DNA of 61,141 nt from Gammaproteobacteria bacterium (GTDB lineage Bacteria; Pseudomonadota; Gammaproteobacteria; Steroidobacterales; GCA-2729495). A program made the translations under genes and the position numbers. The notes under the pieces are model-generated. The model was not told where the DNA came from, did no database searches, and was given only the letters and a program-made list of their open reading frames with translations. The stretch is from positions 1-61,141 of the forward strand of contig JAJFJS010000127.1 in the NCBI GenBank assembly GCA_021773815.1, written 5' to 3'. Of the stretch, positions 1-10,666 are shown piece after piece; within the stretch, counting starts at the first letter, position 1; each line of letters opens with the position of its first letter.

Positions 1-106
1 CATCGCTGGTACCGGGCTGCGCAGTCAAAGCAGCTCTGATGCTCGTTGATTCACTATTCGTTCCTGAAGTCCTAGTATCAGACTAATACAAAATTTTGGG
101 TTGCAT

Positions 107-937
107 CTAGTCCTCTAAATAGAAATACACTCCTACACCAACTGTCTGTGACGGCATTTCTTGATTCACATCGGGTGCCACTTCAACGGTTGAGAGAAAG
201 TCATCGGTTTCAATTGCAAATTCTTCGATCTTCTTGCGCAACGCTATCTCTAGCTCGTGCTTTTTCTCAAAAGCCACTTCCGAGCTGTGAATAAATTTTT
301 GCGGACGAGGGAGCCTGGTACTTGGGTCCCCGTTAAAATCGACTGTTGCCGCTAGCGTCTGCAGCCCATACCGAAGCCCATTAAGTAATCTTTGATCGGC
401 ATCTTTAGGCAAGTGCTCGCGTGTATTAACCTTCAACATTCCGCTACTTGTCTCGGAGATAGCCCCGGTTCGCTTTAACTCAGTCCGAATTGCACCCGCT
501 GGTATATCACCTGCACAACGCTTTACCAGCGACCAAAAGGATACTTCTCCTCCATCAAATGGAATCTCTTTTGGTTGACCATCTTCATAAATATACGCTT
601 CGTCAGTATTCCAATAGTGCAGAAGTTCAGCGAGAGGATTCCGCCGAGAAATCATGGTAGCGGAATACTCGGTATCCAATTCTCGAAGTCTTTTGACTTC
701 TTTTCGCGTTAGGCCTGTCATCACTGCCACGCGCGAAACATTCGTCGGACGACCACGAATACCATAATCCTCGGAAGCCACATGCACGAAGGCAGCCTTC
801 GAAATTTCAGAGAATTCACGAAATCCGATTCCATGCCGCAAAAGCAATCGACATATCGACCGCATGACGCCGTACATGCAACGAAGGATCTCTTGTTGAA
901 TCGATCTCGACATGGGCGGAAATATAGATAACCCCAT
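107..937 (-). CDS. DUF6502-like protein, possible DNA-binding regulator
   Basis: The protein resembles the DUF6502 family as I remember it: an N-terminal helical segment (LLLRHGIGFREFSEISKAAF), then GIRGRPTNVSRVAVMTGL followed by TRKEVKRLREL, which reads like a helix-turn-helix. The C-terminal half has no motif I can name. Function is unknown; a regulatory role is inferred only from the HTH-like stretch. The first ATG is at 937. A TTG at 949 is possible, and an ATG at 913 (MSRSIQQEI) may align better with relatives. None has a clear ribosome binding site. Base composition and codons are clearly more AT-rich than in ligA and the genes beyond, so recent acquisition is possible. It lies downstream of ligA on the same strand, 148 bases away. 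Confidence 0.6.
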   Translation of the reverse strand: MGLSIFPPMSRSIQQEILRCMYGVMRSICRLLLRHGIGFREFSEISKAAFVHVASEDYGIRGRPTNVSRVAVMTGLTRKEVKRLRELDTEYSATMISRRNPLAELLHYWNTDEAYIYEDGQPKEIPFDGGEVSFWSLVKRCAGDIPAGAIRTELKRTGAISETSSGMLKVNTREHLPKDADQRLLNGLRYGLQTLAATVDFNGDPSTRLPRPQKFIHSSEVAFEKKHELEIALRKKIEEFAIETDDFLSTVEVAPDVNQEMPSQTVGVGVYFYLED

Positions 938-978
938 AATCGCGGTCAACGCACCGCAATAAAAAGGGAAAAGAAGCC

Positions 979-1053
979 CAAAATCAGTTGGTTAGATTAC
1001 CTAAACTCACGGTGATTCTAGATATGTTTGCCAAGTGTTACGAACTGATTTTG
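979..1053. repeat. 11-bp inverted repeat in the DUF6502 upstream region
   Basis: CAAAATCAGTT (979-989) and its exact complement AACTGATTTTG (1043-1053) are separated by 53 bases of AT-rich DNA between ligA and the DUF6502-like gene. Two spaced arms in a promoter region could be a two-site operator; this is inference. No intrinsic terminator for ligA is obvious here. Confidence 0.5.
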
Positions 1054-1085
1054 TTCATATTTTTCCCAGATACAGCACTTGAAAT

Positions 1086-3832
<2,747 letters not shown>

Positions 3833-3848
3833 GAGACGCTCTCCGGTA

Positions 3849-6800
3849 TCAACTGGCTGCGAGCTGCACGGCCTCGTCGATGTCTACCGAAACCAACCGA
3901 GATACGCCAGGTTCACTCATCGTCACGCCGGTCAGTTGCTGCACCATTTCCATGGTCGCCTTGTTATGGGTAATGCACAGAAACTGTACCGACTCCGACA
4001 TCTCTCGAACGATATCGCAGAAACGACTGACGTTCGCATCATCGAGCGGCGCATCGACCTCATCGAGCAGGCAGAATGGGGCCGGGTTCAGTTCGAAGAT
4101 GGCGAACACCAGCGACACCGCCGTCAGCGCTTTCTCGCCGCCGGACAGGAGATGAATCGTGCTGTTCCGCTTGCCCGGTGGCCGGGCCATGACGGTAACG
4201 CCCGCACTGAGCACGTCTTCGCCATCGAGATTGAGGTACGCATGACCGCCGCCGAACAATTTCGGAAAGAGTCTCTGCATCCCTTTGTTGACATTGTCGA
4301 ACGTTTCCTTGAACCGCGTACGTGTCTCTCGGTCGATCTTCTTGATCGCACCCTCAAGGGTTTCCAACGCTGTCGTCAGATCGTCGAATTGTGCATCGAG
4401 GTAGACCTTGCGCTCAGACTGTTCCTTGTACTCATCAATTGCCGCCAGGTTAATGGCGCCCAATCGTTCGATCCGCCCCCGAACCTTCTCCAGTCGTTCC
4501 TCCCATTCGGCCAGCTCCGCTTCCTCGGGAAGACTTTCGACAACGACCGCCAGCTCCATGCCGGTATGATCGAATTGCTCGACGAGCCCCTCGCGCCGCA
4601 CTTCCAACTCGCGCACTTCCATGCGTAATTGATCGCACGTCTCGCGTGCCGCTGCAACGACGCCCTCGCATTCGGCACGCCTGGATTCCAGGCGTCGCAA
4701 TTCCGAATCTGCAGATTCGAGGCCGCGGCGCTGCTCGGAGAGATCCCGCTCGACGTCGATTTGCAACGTGAGTTGCTGATCGAGTTCTGACTGCATCTTG
4801 TCGAGCGGTGCCTGACTGTCGCTGACCTGCTCCTGCAGATCCGCAACTCGCCCGTTCAGCAGATCGCTCTGCGACCGAATCCGCGACAATGTCGTACTGG
4901 CCGATTCGCGCGATGCTCGCCGACTCTCGAATTCAACGTTTACCTCGGAAACCCGCGTACGATCACGATGGGCGAGATCCTTGGCTTTCTCCAACTCTTC
5001 CTGCAATTCATTGCGCTGGCTCTCGAGCTCCGGTCGGTGCGCATCGGTTCTGTCGAGCGCATCATCGGCATGTGAGAGCTTCGTTCGCGATGCACCAATG
5101 CTGTCCCGCAACACCTCGATCTCGGCACGAATCTTCTGCTCATCATTCTTCAGCAACTGCAATCGATCTCGGGCGCGCTCGAACTCCTGACGCAGGCCAG
5201 ACAGCATCGCACTGGCTTCGGCCAGCCCTCGCGATGTCTCCGTGTAACGAGTGTTGGTCTCTACGCGATCGGCCTCTAACTGGCGGAGCCGCTCCCGAAT
5301 GGCCTGCCGGTCGCTTGCCATGCGCAGAACCCGCTGTTCGTAGTCACGAATCTCACCGCGTAATTCGCGGATATCCTGCTCGCGACTGATCAGCCCACCC
5401 GCTTCTTGCTGCCCACGGCTAATCCTGACCCATCCCTGCGCGAGCCAAATGCCATCCGGGGTAATCACGCTCTCGTTCAAACCGAGTGATTCACGGATGC
5501 GCAACGCGGCGTCGAGTGATTCGGCAGTACGAACACCGACCAGAAATTCGGCGGCGCCGCCAGCATTACCAACCTTCGACAGCAGGCTGCCCGGAACGGC
5601 AGAAAAATCAGGTCCCGAAACATTCAGCAGCGAGATATCGCCGTTCGGGGGCCTGGACAGATGCTCGTCCACGCGGGTCACACAGATGGCCTGCAGGAAG
5701 TCGCCGAGAACCGTCTCGACCGCCTGCTCCCAGGGCTTCTCCACCGCGAGCTTCTGCGCCAACCGCGGCCGGTCAGCAAGTTTCTCCCGGCCGACCCATG
5801 CGTTGACGTCGTCCTGATCGTTACCGAACGCCGCCTCCTGCAATGCCTCGAGAGTCTCCACGCGTCCGCGACGCGTTTCAAGCCCAGCACGCACGTTTTC
5901 CAGGCTCGTCCCTAAAGATTGTTCTTGATCTCGAGAGCGATTGATTTCCGAATCGATGTTGGCCCGGGCTTTCTCGAGCGTTTCAACCGCCAATCGAGAC
6001 TCGTTTTCGCAACGTGTTTGCGCAACGAGTCGCTCCTCGCATTCCTCGAGAGAAATACCCTGGCGCTCGTGAGCCAGTTGCTCGTCGCGACCTTCGAGCT
6101 GGACCAGACGTGTCTCGAGCTGCTCGATCCGGGTCGTTTCGACGTGACTGATGCGCTGGTGTTCTTCGGTTTCGAGCGTGAATGCATGCCAGGTTTTCTG
6201 CCATTTATCGACAGCATCCTCAATACTCTTAAGCTTTTCCGCCGATGCCTGCTCCGCCGCCCGTGCCTGCTGCAGGTCCGGTGCCAGTCGTTCCAGGCTC
6301 GAATCCAACTCATCGAGCTGCGCTTTATCCTGATCGATTTCGAGCCGCAACTGGTTCAGCTGGCTCTCCGCCTGCGTCAGGTCTTCCTGGCGTCGCTCGC
6401 GGGTTTCACGCCCATGCTTGATCGACTGCTCGAGCTGAGCGATTTCGGCCTGCAACGCATAAACACGCGCCTGCTTGGCCTGAAACGCATCACTTGCTTC
6501 GGTATGGGTCTGCCGGGCCGATTCGATTCCGGCCTCGATACCCCGCTGGTCAGCGACGGCCGATTCCAGCATCGTCTGGCTCCGGGCGAATCCTGCCCGG
6601 TTCTCGTCGAGGCCCGCCTGCATGTCATTCAGCCGAATGGCCAGCAGCTCCGCATCGACGGTGCGTTCTTCCTGCTTGAGTTCCTTGTAACGCTCGGCCT
6701 GCCGCTTTTGCCGTTGCAGGTGCTTGATCTGCTTCTCGACCTCATCGCGCAGGTCGTTCAACCGGTCCAGGTTGTCACGGGTATGGCGAATCCGATTCTC

Positions 6801-7340
6801 GGTCTCGCGCCGCCGCTCCTTGTACTTGGATATTCCCGCCGCCTCTTCTATATAAACGCGCATCTCATCCGGCTTCGCCTCGATCAGCCGCGATATCATG
6901 CCCTGCTCAATAATGGCGTAACTGCGCGGCCCGAGGCCGGTACCCAAAAAGATCCCGGTAATGTCCTTGCGGCGGCAACGGACGTTATTCAGATAATACT
7001 GTGATGTGCCGTCACGAGAGACGACCCGCTTGATGCACAACTCGTTGTAGTTGGCATATTGCCCGCCGACCGAGCCATCGGAGTTGTCGAAGTACAACTC
7101 GATGCCCGCCGAACCCACGGGCTTCCGCGACGAGGAGCCATTAAATATGACATCGGCCATCGAGTCGCCGCGCAGGTGCTTGGCGGAGGTTTCCCCCATC
7201 ACCCAGCGAATGGCATCGATGATATTGGACTTGCCGCAGCCATTCGGCCCGACGATACCGACGAGATTGCTCGGAAATTGAATGGTTGTCGGGTCGACGA
7301 ACGACTTGAACCCGGCCAGCTTGATCTTGCTCAAACGCAT
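3849..7340 (-). CDS. smc: Chromosome segregation ATPase Smc
   Basis: SMC ATPase that compacts and helps segregate the chromosome. At 1163 residues the full architecture is visible: Walker A GPNGCGKSN (31-39), a first long coiled coil, a hinge in the middle (near residues 500-650), a second coiled coil, the ABC signature LLSGGEKALTAVSL and Walker B (PFCLLDEVDAPLDD) near the C terminus. This is the Smc family rather than MukB. Scp partners are not in this window. It starts the smc-zipA-ligA cluster and is divergent from queF across 246 bases. Confidence 0.97.
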   Translation of the reverse strand: MRLSKIKLAGFKSFVDPTTIQFPSNLVGIVGPNGCGKSNIIDAIRWVMGETSAKHLRGDSMADVIFNGSSSRKPVGSAGIELYFDNSDGSVGGQYANYNELCIKRVVSRDGTSQYYLNNVRCRRKDITGIFLGTGLGPRSYAIIEQGMISRLIEAKPDEMRVYIEEAAGISKYKERRRETENRIRHTRDNLDRLNDLRDEVEKQIKHLQRQKRQAERYKELKQEERTVDAELLAIRLNDMQAGLDENRAGFARSQTMLESAVADQRGIEAGIESARQTHTEASDAFQAKQARVYALQAEIAQLEQSIKHGRETRERRQEDLTQAESQLNQLRLEIDQDKAQLDELDSSLERLAPDLQQARAAEQASAEKLKSIEDAVDKWQKTWHAFTLETEEHQRISHVETTRIEQLETRLVQLEGRDEQLAHERQGISLEECEERLVAQTRCENESRLAVETLEKARANIDSEINRSRDQEQSLGTSLENVRAGLETRRGRVETLEALQEAAFGNDQDDVNAWVGREKLADRPRLAQKLAVEKPWEQAVETVLGDFLQAICVTRVDEHLSRPPNGDISLLNVSGPDFSAVPGSLLSKVGNAGGAAEFLVGVRTAESLDAALRIRESLGLNESVITPDGIWLAQGWVRISRGQQEAGGLISREQDIRELRGEIRDYEQRVLRMASDRQAIRERLRQLEADRVETNTRYTETSRGLAEASAMLSGLRQEFERARDRLQLLKNDEQKIRAEIEVLRDSIGASRTKLSHADDALDRTDAHRPELESQRNELQEELEKAKDLAHRDRTRVSEVNVEFESRRASRESASTTLSRIRSQSDLLNGRVADLQEQVSDSQAPLDKMQSELDQQLTLQIDVERDLSEQRRGLESADSELRRLESRRAECEGVVAAARETCDQLRMEVRELEVRREGLVEQFDHTGMELAVVVESLPEEAELAEWEERLEKVRGRIERLGAINLAAIDEYKEQSERKVYLDAQFDDLTTALETLEGAIKKIDRETRTRFKETFDNVNKGMQRLFPKLFGGGHAYLNLDGEDVLSAGVTVMARPPGKRNSTIHLLSGGEKALTAVSLVFAIFELNPAPFCLLDEVDAPLDDANVSRFCDIVREMSESVQFLCITHNKATMEMVQQLTGVTMSEPGVSRLVSVDIDEAVQLAAS

Positions 7341-7506
7341 GGCTTCAGCAACCTACAGCGTTTGAAACAGGATTTAAATTACTCGAGAACGGATCGAGTC
7401 CGAAGCGCAACACGCTGCCCCCTAATTGAGAACCAACAACAACACCCACCCCGCCGGCCCGGCGCCTTACCAAGGCATCCGTCCGGGTCCTCGACCAACA
7501 AATCCG

Positions 7507-7536
7507 TTGGTCTGCGCACGGGCCCTAGTGTAAAGT
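7507..7536 (+). promoter_or_regulatory. Candidate sigma70 promoter for queF
   Basis: TTGGTC (7507-7512), an 18-base spacer and TAAAGT (7531-7536) lie about 50 bases upstream of the queF GTG. Both boxes are weak matches (3/6 and 4/6). Confidence 0.28.
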
Positions 7537-7586
7537 AAAAATCCCTGCAAAACATCCACAGGCCGACGCCGAGTCGGATCAACCGA

Positions 7587-8006
7587 GTGAGCCAAAAAAT
7601 CAACCCAGAAATCCAGGCAACACCAGCATTGGCGCTGGAAACGTTTGCCAATCCGAACCCCGAGCGCGACTACCGGATCCAAATCGAGATCCCCGAGTTC
7701 ACGTGCCTGTGCCCCAAGACCGGTCAACCGGATTTTGCCGTCCTGGAACTCGAATACGTGCCCGACACCCTGTGCCTGGAACTCAAGGCGCTCAAGACCT
7801 ATGTCTGGGCGTTCCGTGATATTGGCGCATTCCACGAGGCTGTCACCAACCGGATCCTGAACGATCTCAGCGCCGCGGCCAGCCCCCGTTTTATGCGCCT
7901 GACGGCCCGATTTAACGTCCGGGGCGGCATCTACACGAACATCGTCGCCGAGCACCGCATGGACGGATGGGAGCCGTCTCCGGGGACGGATCCGGCCGCC
8001 GGCTGA
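7587..8006 (+). CDS. queF: NADPH-dependent 7-cyano-7-deazaguanine reductase QueF (short type)
   Basis: Reduces the nitrile of preQ0 to preQ1 in queuosine biosynthesis. The protein is 139 residues, the short unimodular QueF form. The signature [14 protein letters not shown] (37-50) supplies the thioimide-forming cysteine (C42) and the acid D49; [20 protein letters not shown] follows, with the conserved His-Glu. The start is GTG at 7587 with a weak ribosome site. A small hairpin (CCGAC/GTCGG, 7563-7577) sits just before the start. It is not co-transcribed with other queuosine genes here, but gluQ, which acts on queuosine-containing tRNA(Asp), lies about 1.1 kb downstream. Confidence 0.95.
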   Translation: MSQKINPEIQATPALALETFANPNPERDYRIQIEIPEFTCLCPKTGQPDFAVLELEYVPDTLCLELKALKTYVWAFRDIGAFHEAVTNRILNDLSAAASPRFMRLTARFNVRGGIYTNIVAEHRMDGWEPSPGTDPAAG

Positions 8007-8023
8007 CCGCTCAGAGGATGGCT

Positions 8024-8048
8024 GTCGGGCCCGGGCCGCCTGCCCGAC
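8024..8048 (+). terminator. GC-rich hairpin after queF, no T tract
   Basis: GTCGGGC (8024-8030) pairs exactly with GCCCGAC (8042-8048), 18 bases after the queF stop. No run of T follows on either strand, so this is at best a weak or factor-dependent terminator or a 3'-end stabiliser. Confidence 0.3.
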
Positions 8049-8104
8049 CGGCCCTCTCGACCGCGGCCACCCCACCCCCTGTCCAAATGGTGGTGACAAA
8101 GCCC

Positions 8105-8132
8105 TTCAAACTGCGCGCCGCCTATGTATAAT
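8105..8132 (+). promoter_or_regulatory. Sigma70 promoter of the DksA-like gene
   Basis: TTCAAA (8105-8110), a 16-base spacer and a perfect TATAAT (8127-8132). Transcription would start near 8139, giving about 30 bases of leader before the ATG at 8169. This argues against the in-frame upstream ATG at 8124, which lies inside the promoter. Confidence 0.65.
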
Positions 8133-8168
8133 TCCGCGGTCGTTTTGTCACCGTCGGGACTCGAGCAG

Positions 8169-9071
8169 ATGGCTGCCAAGAAAAAACCCTCTCGGAAAAA
8201 GACTGTCTCCAGAACGCGGAAGACCTCCGCGAAGAAAAAGGTGAGCAAGAAAAAAGTGACTCGCAAGGTCGCGAAAAAGGCTGCCAAGCGGAAAGCATCA
8301 CGGAAGAAAACGACGACGAAGAAAGTCAGCCGGAAAAAGGCCGCGAAGAAAAAGAAGAAGACCGTCAGGAAGAAGGCCTCGAAGAAGACAACGACAAGGA
8401 AGAAGGTTTCCAAAAAGAAACCTTCTCGGAAGAAGACGTCGAAAACGAAGGCTAAAAAGAAGCCTTCCAAGAAAAGGACTTCCAAAACAAAAGTGACGAG
8501 CAAAACTGCAAGGAAGACGACCGGGAAATCCGGTACGGCAACGGCGTCCGCGAAAAATAATAAAAAAGTGACGAAACGAATAACGGCTGTCAATGTGACA
8601 GCCAAGTCGGCTGGTCCCGTGCGCAAGCGCAAAAAGTCCAACCCGGACGCGCTGATTCACGGGATCGAACCCTATCGCCCCAAGAAGGGCGAGGAGTACA
8701 TGGGCGACAGCCAACTCGAACATTTTCGGCGCATTCTACTGGCCTGGAAACAGGAATTAATGCAGGAAGTTGATCGAACCGTCCATCACATGCAGGACGA
8801 GGCGAGCAATTTTCCCGATCCAAACGATCGCGCCACGCAGGAATCCGAGTTCGGCCTGGAACTGCGCACCCGCGACCGTGAGCGCAAGCTGCTGAAGAAG
8901 ATCGCCCAGGCCATTGCTCGCGTCGATGACGGCAGCTACGGATTCTGCGAAGAGACCGGCGAGGAAATTGGTCTGCAGCGGCTCGAAGCACGCCCGGTAG
9001 CCACACTGTCCGTCGAGGCCCAGGAACGCCGCGAACTGGCGGAACGGCAGTATTCGGACCGCGACGACTAG
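8169..9071 (+). CDS. dksA: DksA-family RNA polymerase-binding protein with a lysine-rich histone-like N-terminal tail
   Basis: DksA binds the RNA polymerase secondary channel and works with ppGpp. The C-terminal part (about 169-300, PYRPKKGEEYMGDSQLEHF onward) is a complete DksA fold, with the coiled-coil tip D217, D220 and A222 (DPNDRA). The first 120 residues hold 51 Lys and 12 Arg in repeats such as SRKK and KKVSKKK; there is no acidic residue before D160 and no aromatic before Y169. This resembles H1-like tails and should bind nucleic acid (inference). The four zinc-finger positions read C260, T263, S281, A284, so zinc binding is probably lost, as in cysteine-poor DksA paralogues. The start at 8169 is chosen from the promoter position. 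gluQ follows 51 bases later, the dksA-gluQ order common in gammaproteobacteria. Confidence 0.93.
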   Translation: MAAKKKPSRKKTVSRTRKTSAKKKVSKKKVTRKVAKKAAKRKASRKKTTTKKVSRKKAAKKKKKTVRKKASKKTTTRKKVSKKKPSRKKTSKTKAKKKPSKKRTSKTKVTSKTARKTTGKSGTATASAKNNKKVTKRITAVNVTAKSAGPVRKRKKSNPDALIHGIEPYRPKKGEEYMGDSQLEHFRRILLAWKQELMQEVDRTVHHMQDEASNFPDPNDRATQESEFGLELRTRDRERKLLKKIAQAIARVDDGSYGFCEETGEEIGLQRLEARPVATLSVEAQERRELAERQYSDRDD

Positions 9072-9122
9072 TATCAGTAACGCCTCCACGGCGCCCGTCA
9101 CGACGCGCGACAAGCGCACCTC

Positions 9123-10070
9123 GTGACTGCCGGCAGAAATTCGAGTGCGCATTCCGGCGGCGACCCCGGTTACCGGGGTCGCTTCGCGCCATCCCCGACC
9201 GGCCCGCTGCACTTCGGTTCACTCATCGCGGCCACCGCAAGCTACCTGCAGGCGCTGGTCCACGACGGTGAATGGCTGCTGCGCATCGAAGATATCGACC
9301 CGCCGAGAGAAAGCCCGGGTGGCGCTGAACAGCTCATTGACGCACTCACGACCCACGGATTTTCCTGGTGTGGCCCGGTCCGCTATCAACACGCTCGGCT
9401 GAACGATTACCAGGCCGTTGTCGAGCGCCTGCTCGGAGACGGCGCGGCCTATCGATGCGCGTGTACACGAGACGAAATCCGGCGCGCGGCAAAATTATCC
9501 GGCCCGACCGGCCCGATTTACCCGGGCACCTGTCGCGACCGGAACTTGACCGACAATGATGTCACGCCGTCATCCATCCGACTGCGCACCACCAATGCGG
9601 TGATCACATTTGACGATATGTTGCAGGGACCGGTTCGCTGTCACATCGCCGACACCATCGGGGACTTCATTATTCGTCGACGCGACGGACTGATCGCATA
9701 TAACCTCGCGGTCGTCATCGACGATGCCCGACAACGCATCACCGAGGTCGTACGCGGCTGCGACCTGCTCGACATGACACCCGCGCAGATCGCATTGCAA
9801 CGGGCGCTCGGCCTGCCGACACCCCGCTACATGCATATTCCGGTTGCGACGCACAAAGACGGTCAGAAACTGAGCAAGCAAAGTGGCGCCGAGGCCGTCG
9901 ACCTGTCTCGGCCCGGCAAAAACCTGATCGCCGCTCTGCGCTTTTTGCGGCAGGAACCGCCACCGACATTGGCCACGGCGTCACTGAGCGAAATCTGGTA
10001 TTGGGCGGGAAGCCACTGGCATCCGGAAAATCTGGGCGCAAGGCGACATGCTGTCGCCATAACCGAGTAG
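9123..10070 (+). CDS. gluQ: Glutamyl-Q tRNA(Asp) synthetase GluQ
   Basis: Attaches glutamate to the queuosine base of tRNA(Asp). It is a truncated class I GluRS paralogue (315 aa) lacking the anticodon-binding domain. The HIGH-like site is PSPTGPLHFGS and the KMSKS-like site is KLSKQ. The zinc site CAC...YPGTC (C-x-C and Y-x3-C) is the GluQ-type pattern. The start is GTG at 9123. It follows the DksA-like gene on the same strand and probably shares its transcript. Confidence 0.95.
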   Translation: MTAGRNSSAHSGGDPGYRGRFAPSPTGPLHFGSLIAATASYLQALVHDGEWLLRIEDIDPPRESPGGAEQLIDALTTHGFSWCGPVRYQHARLNDYQAVVERLLGDGAAYRCACTRDEIRRAAKLSGPTGPIYPGTCRDRNLTDNDVTPSSIRLRTTNAVITFDDMLQGPVRCHIADTIGDFIIRRRDGLIAYNLAVVIDDARQRITEVVRGCDLLDMTPAQIALQRALGLPTPRYMHIPVATHKDGQKLSKQSGAEAVDLSRPGKNLIAALRFLRQEPPPTLATASLSEIWYWAGSHWHPENLGARRHAVAITE

Positions 10071-10271
10071 ATAAACAACCTTAGAAATATGAAATAGTAT
10101 ATTGTATTTATTGTTGTTTTCTGTCTTTTTTACGCTTGCTTGAAACCGTTACGTCATCTGACCGACAATGGTCCAACGAATTACTGCTTTGCCACGAACT
10201 ATCCGGGGCGGAAGCAGGTCAAAGATCGATAACAGTGTCCTTTCGTGCAATTGAATGCCAGGGGTTTCAAC

Positions 10272-10598
10272 ATGAAACAACCGAAGCTAATACGGAAGTA
10301 TGTCAATCGACGACTTTACGATACGACCCAGAGTCGCTACGTCAATCTCGAGGATTTGCGCCGACTGATTGTCAATGGCGCAGAAATCAAGGTCATCGAG
10401 CAGGCAACGGGTGACGAGATCACCACGACCGTCCTGCTCCAGATTATCGAAGAAACGCAGCGTTCCGGCTCCAAACTACTGCAACCGGAATTCCTTTCGC
10501 GATTGGTTCGCCTGGCGGCAACCGACAACGATCCAACGCTGCCGGACCGCCTGAACAACGCGTTGCGAAGTGCGACCGAGGTTCTCAGCGCCGCCTGA
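10272..10598 (+). CDS. phaR: Polyhydroxyalkanoate synthesis repressor PhaR
   Basis: A 108-residue protein beginning KLIRKYVNRRLYDTTQSRYV, the conserved PHB/PHA accumulation regulator DNA-binding domain; a short C-terminal part follows. Family members bind phasin promoters and PHA granules. The ATG at 10272 is chosen because AGGGG lies just upstream; an in-frame upstream start at 10245 would include that site. No pha synthesis genes are in the window. The 200 bases between gluQ and phaR are AT-rich (notably 10071-10140) and I see no clear promoter or terminator in them. It is convergent with pnp, 58 bases apart. Confidence 0.9.
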   Translation: MKQPKLIRKYVNRRLYDTTQSRYVNLEDLRRLIVNGAEIKVIEQATGDEITTTVLLQIIEETQRSGSKLLQPEFLSRLVRLAATDNDPTLPDRLNNALRSATEVLSAA

Positions 10599-10666
10599 CG
10601 GCGACGCTGGGAGAACCCGGGTCAGCGGAGAGCCCGCTCGAACAGAGCGCCACCCGTCAGGCGGCG
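10589..10666. terminator. Long-armed inverted repeat spanning both convergent stop codons (phaR/pnp)
   Basis: A 13-base arm (10589-10601, core CCGCCTGACGG) is repeated in inverted form at 10654-10666 (CCGTCAGGCGG). Each arm contains the Ala-Ala-stop end of one gene. The 52-base loop has no T tract. It may fold in both mRNAs as a 3'-end barrier; classical intrinsic termination is not supported. Confidence 0.4.

Noticed and set aside
7520-7586. preQ1 riboswitch upstream of queF
   Set aside because: The leader has a short hairpin and A-rich stretches but I could not fit the preQ1-I pseudoknot or its conserved bases.
7931-8641. Phe-rich minus-strand frame opposite the DksA tail
   Set aside because: The Phe/Leu-rich sequence is just the complement of AAG/AAA lysine repeats; it is not a membrane protein gene.
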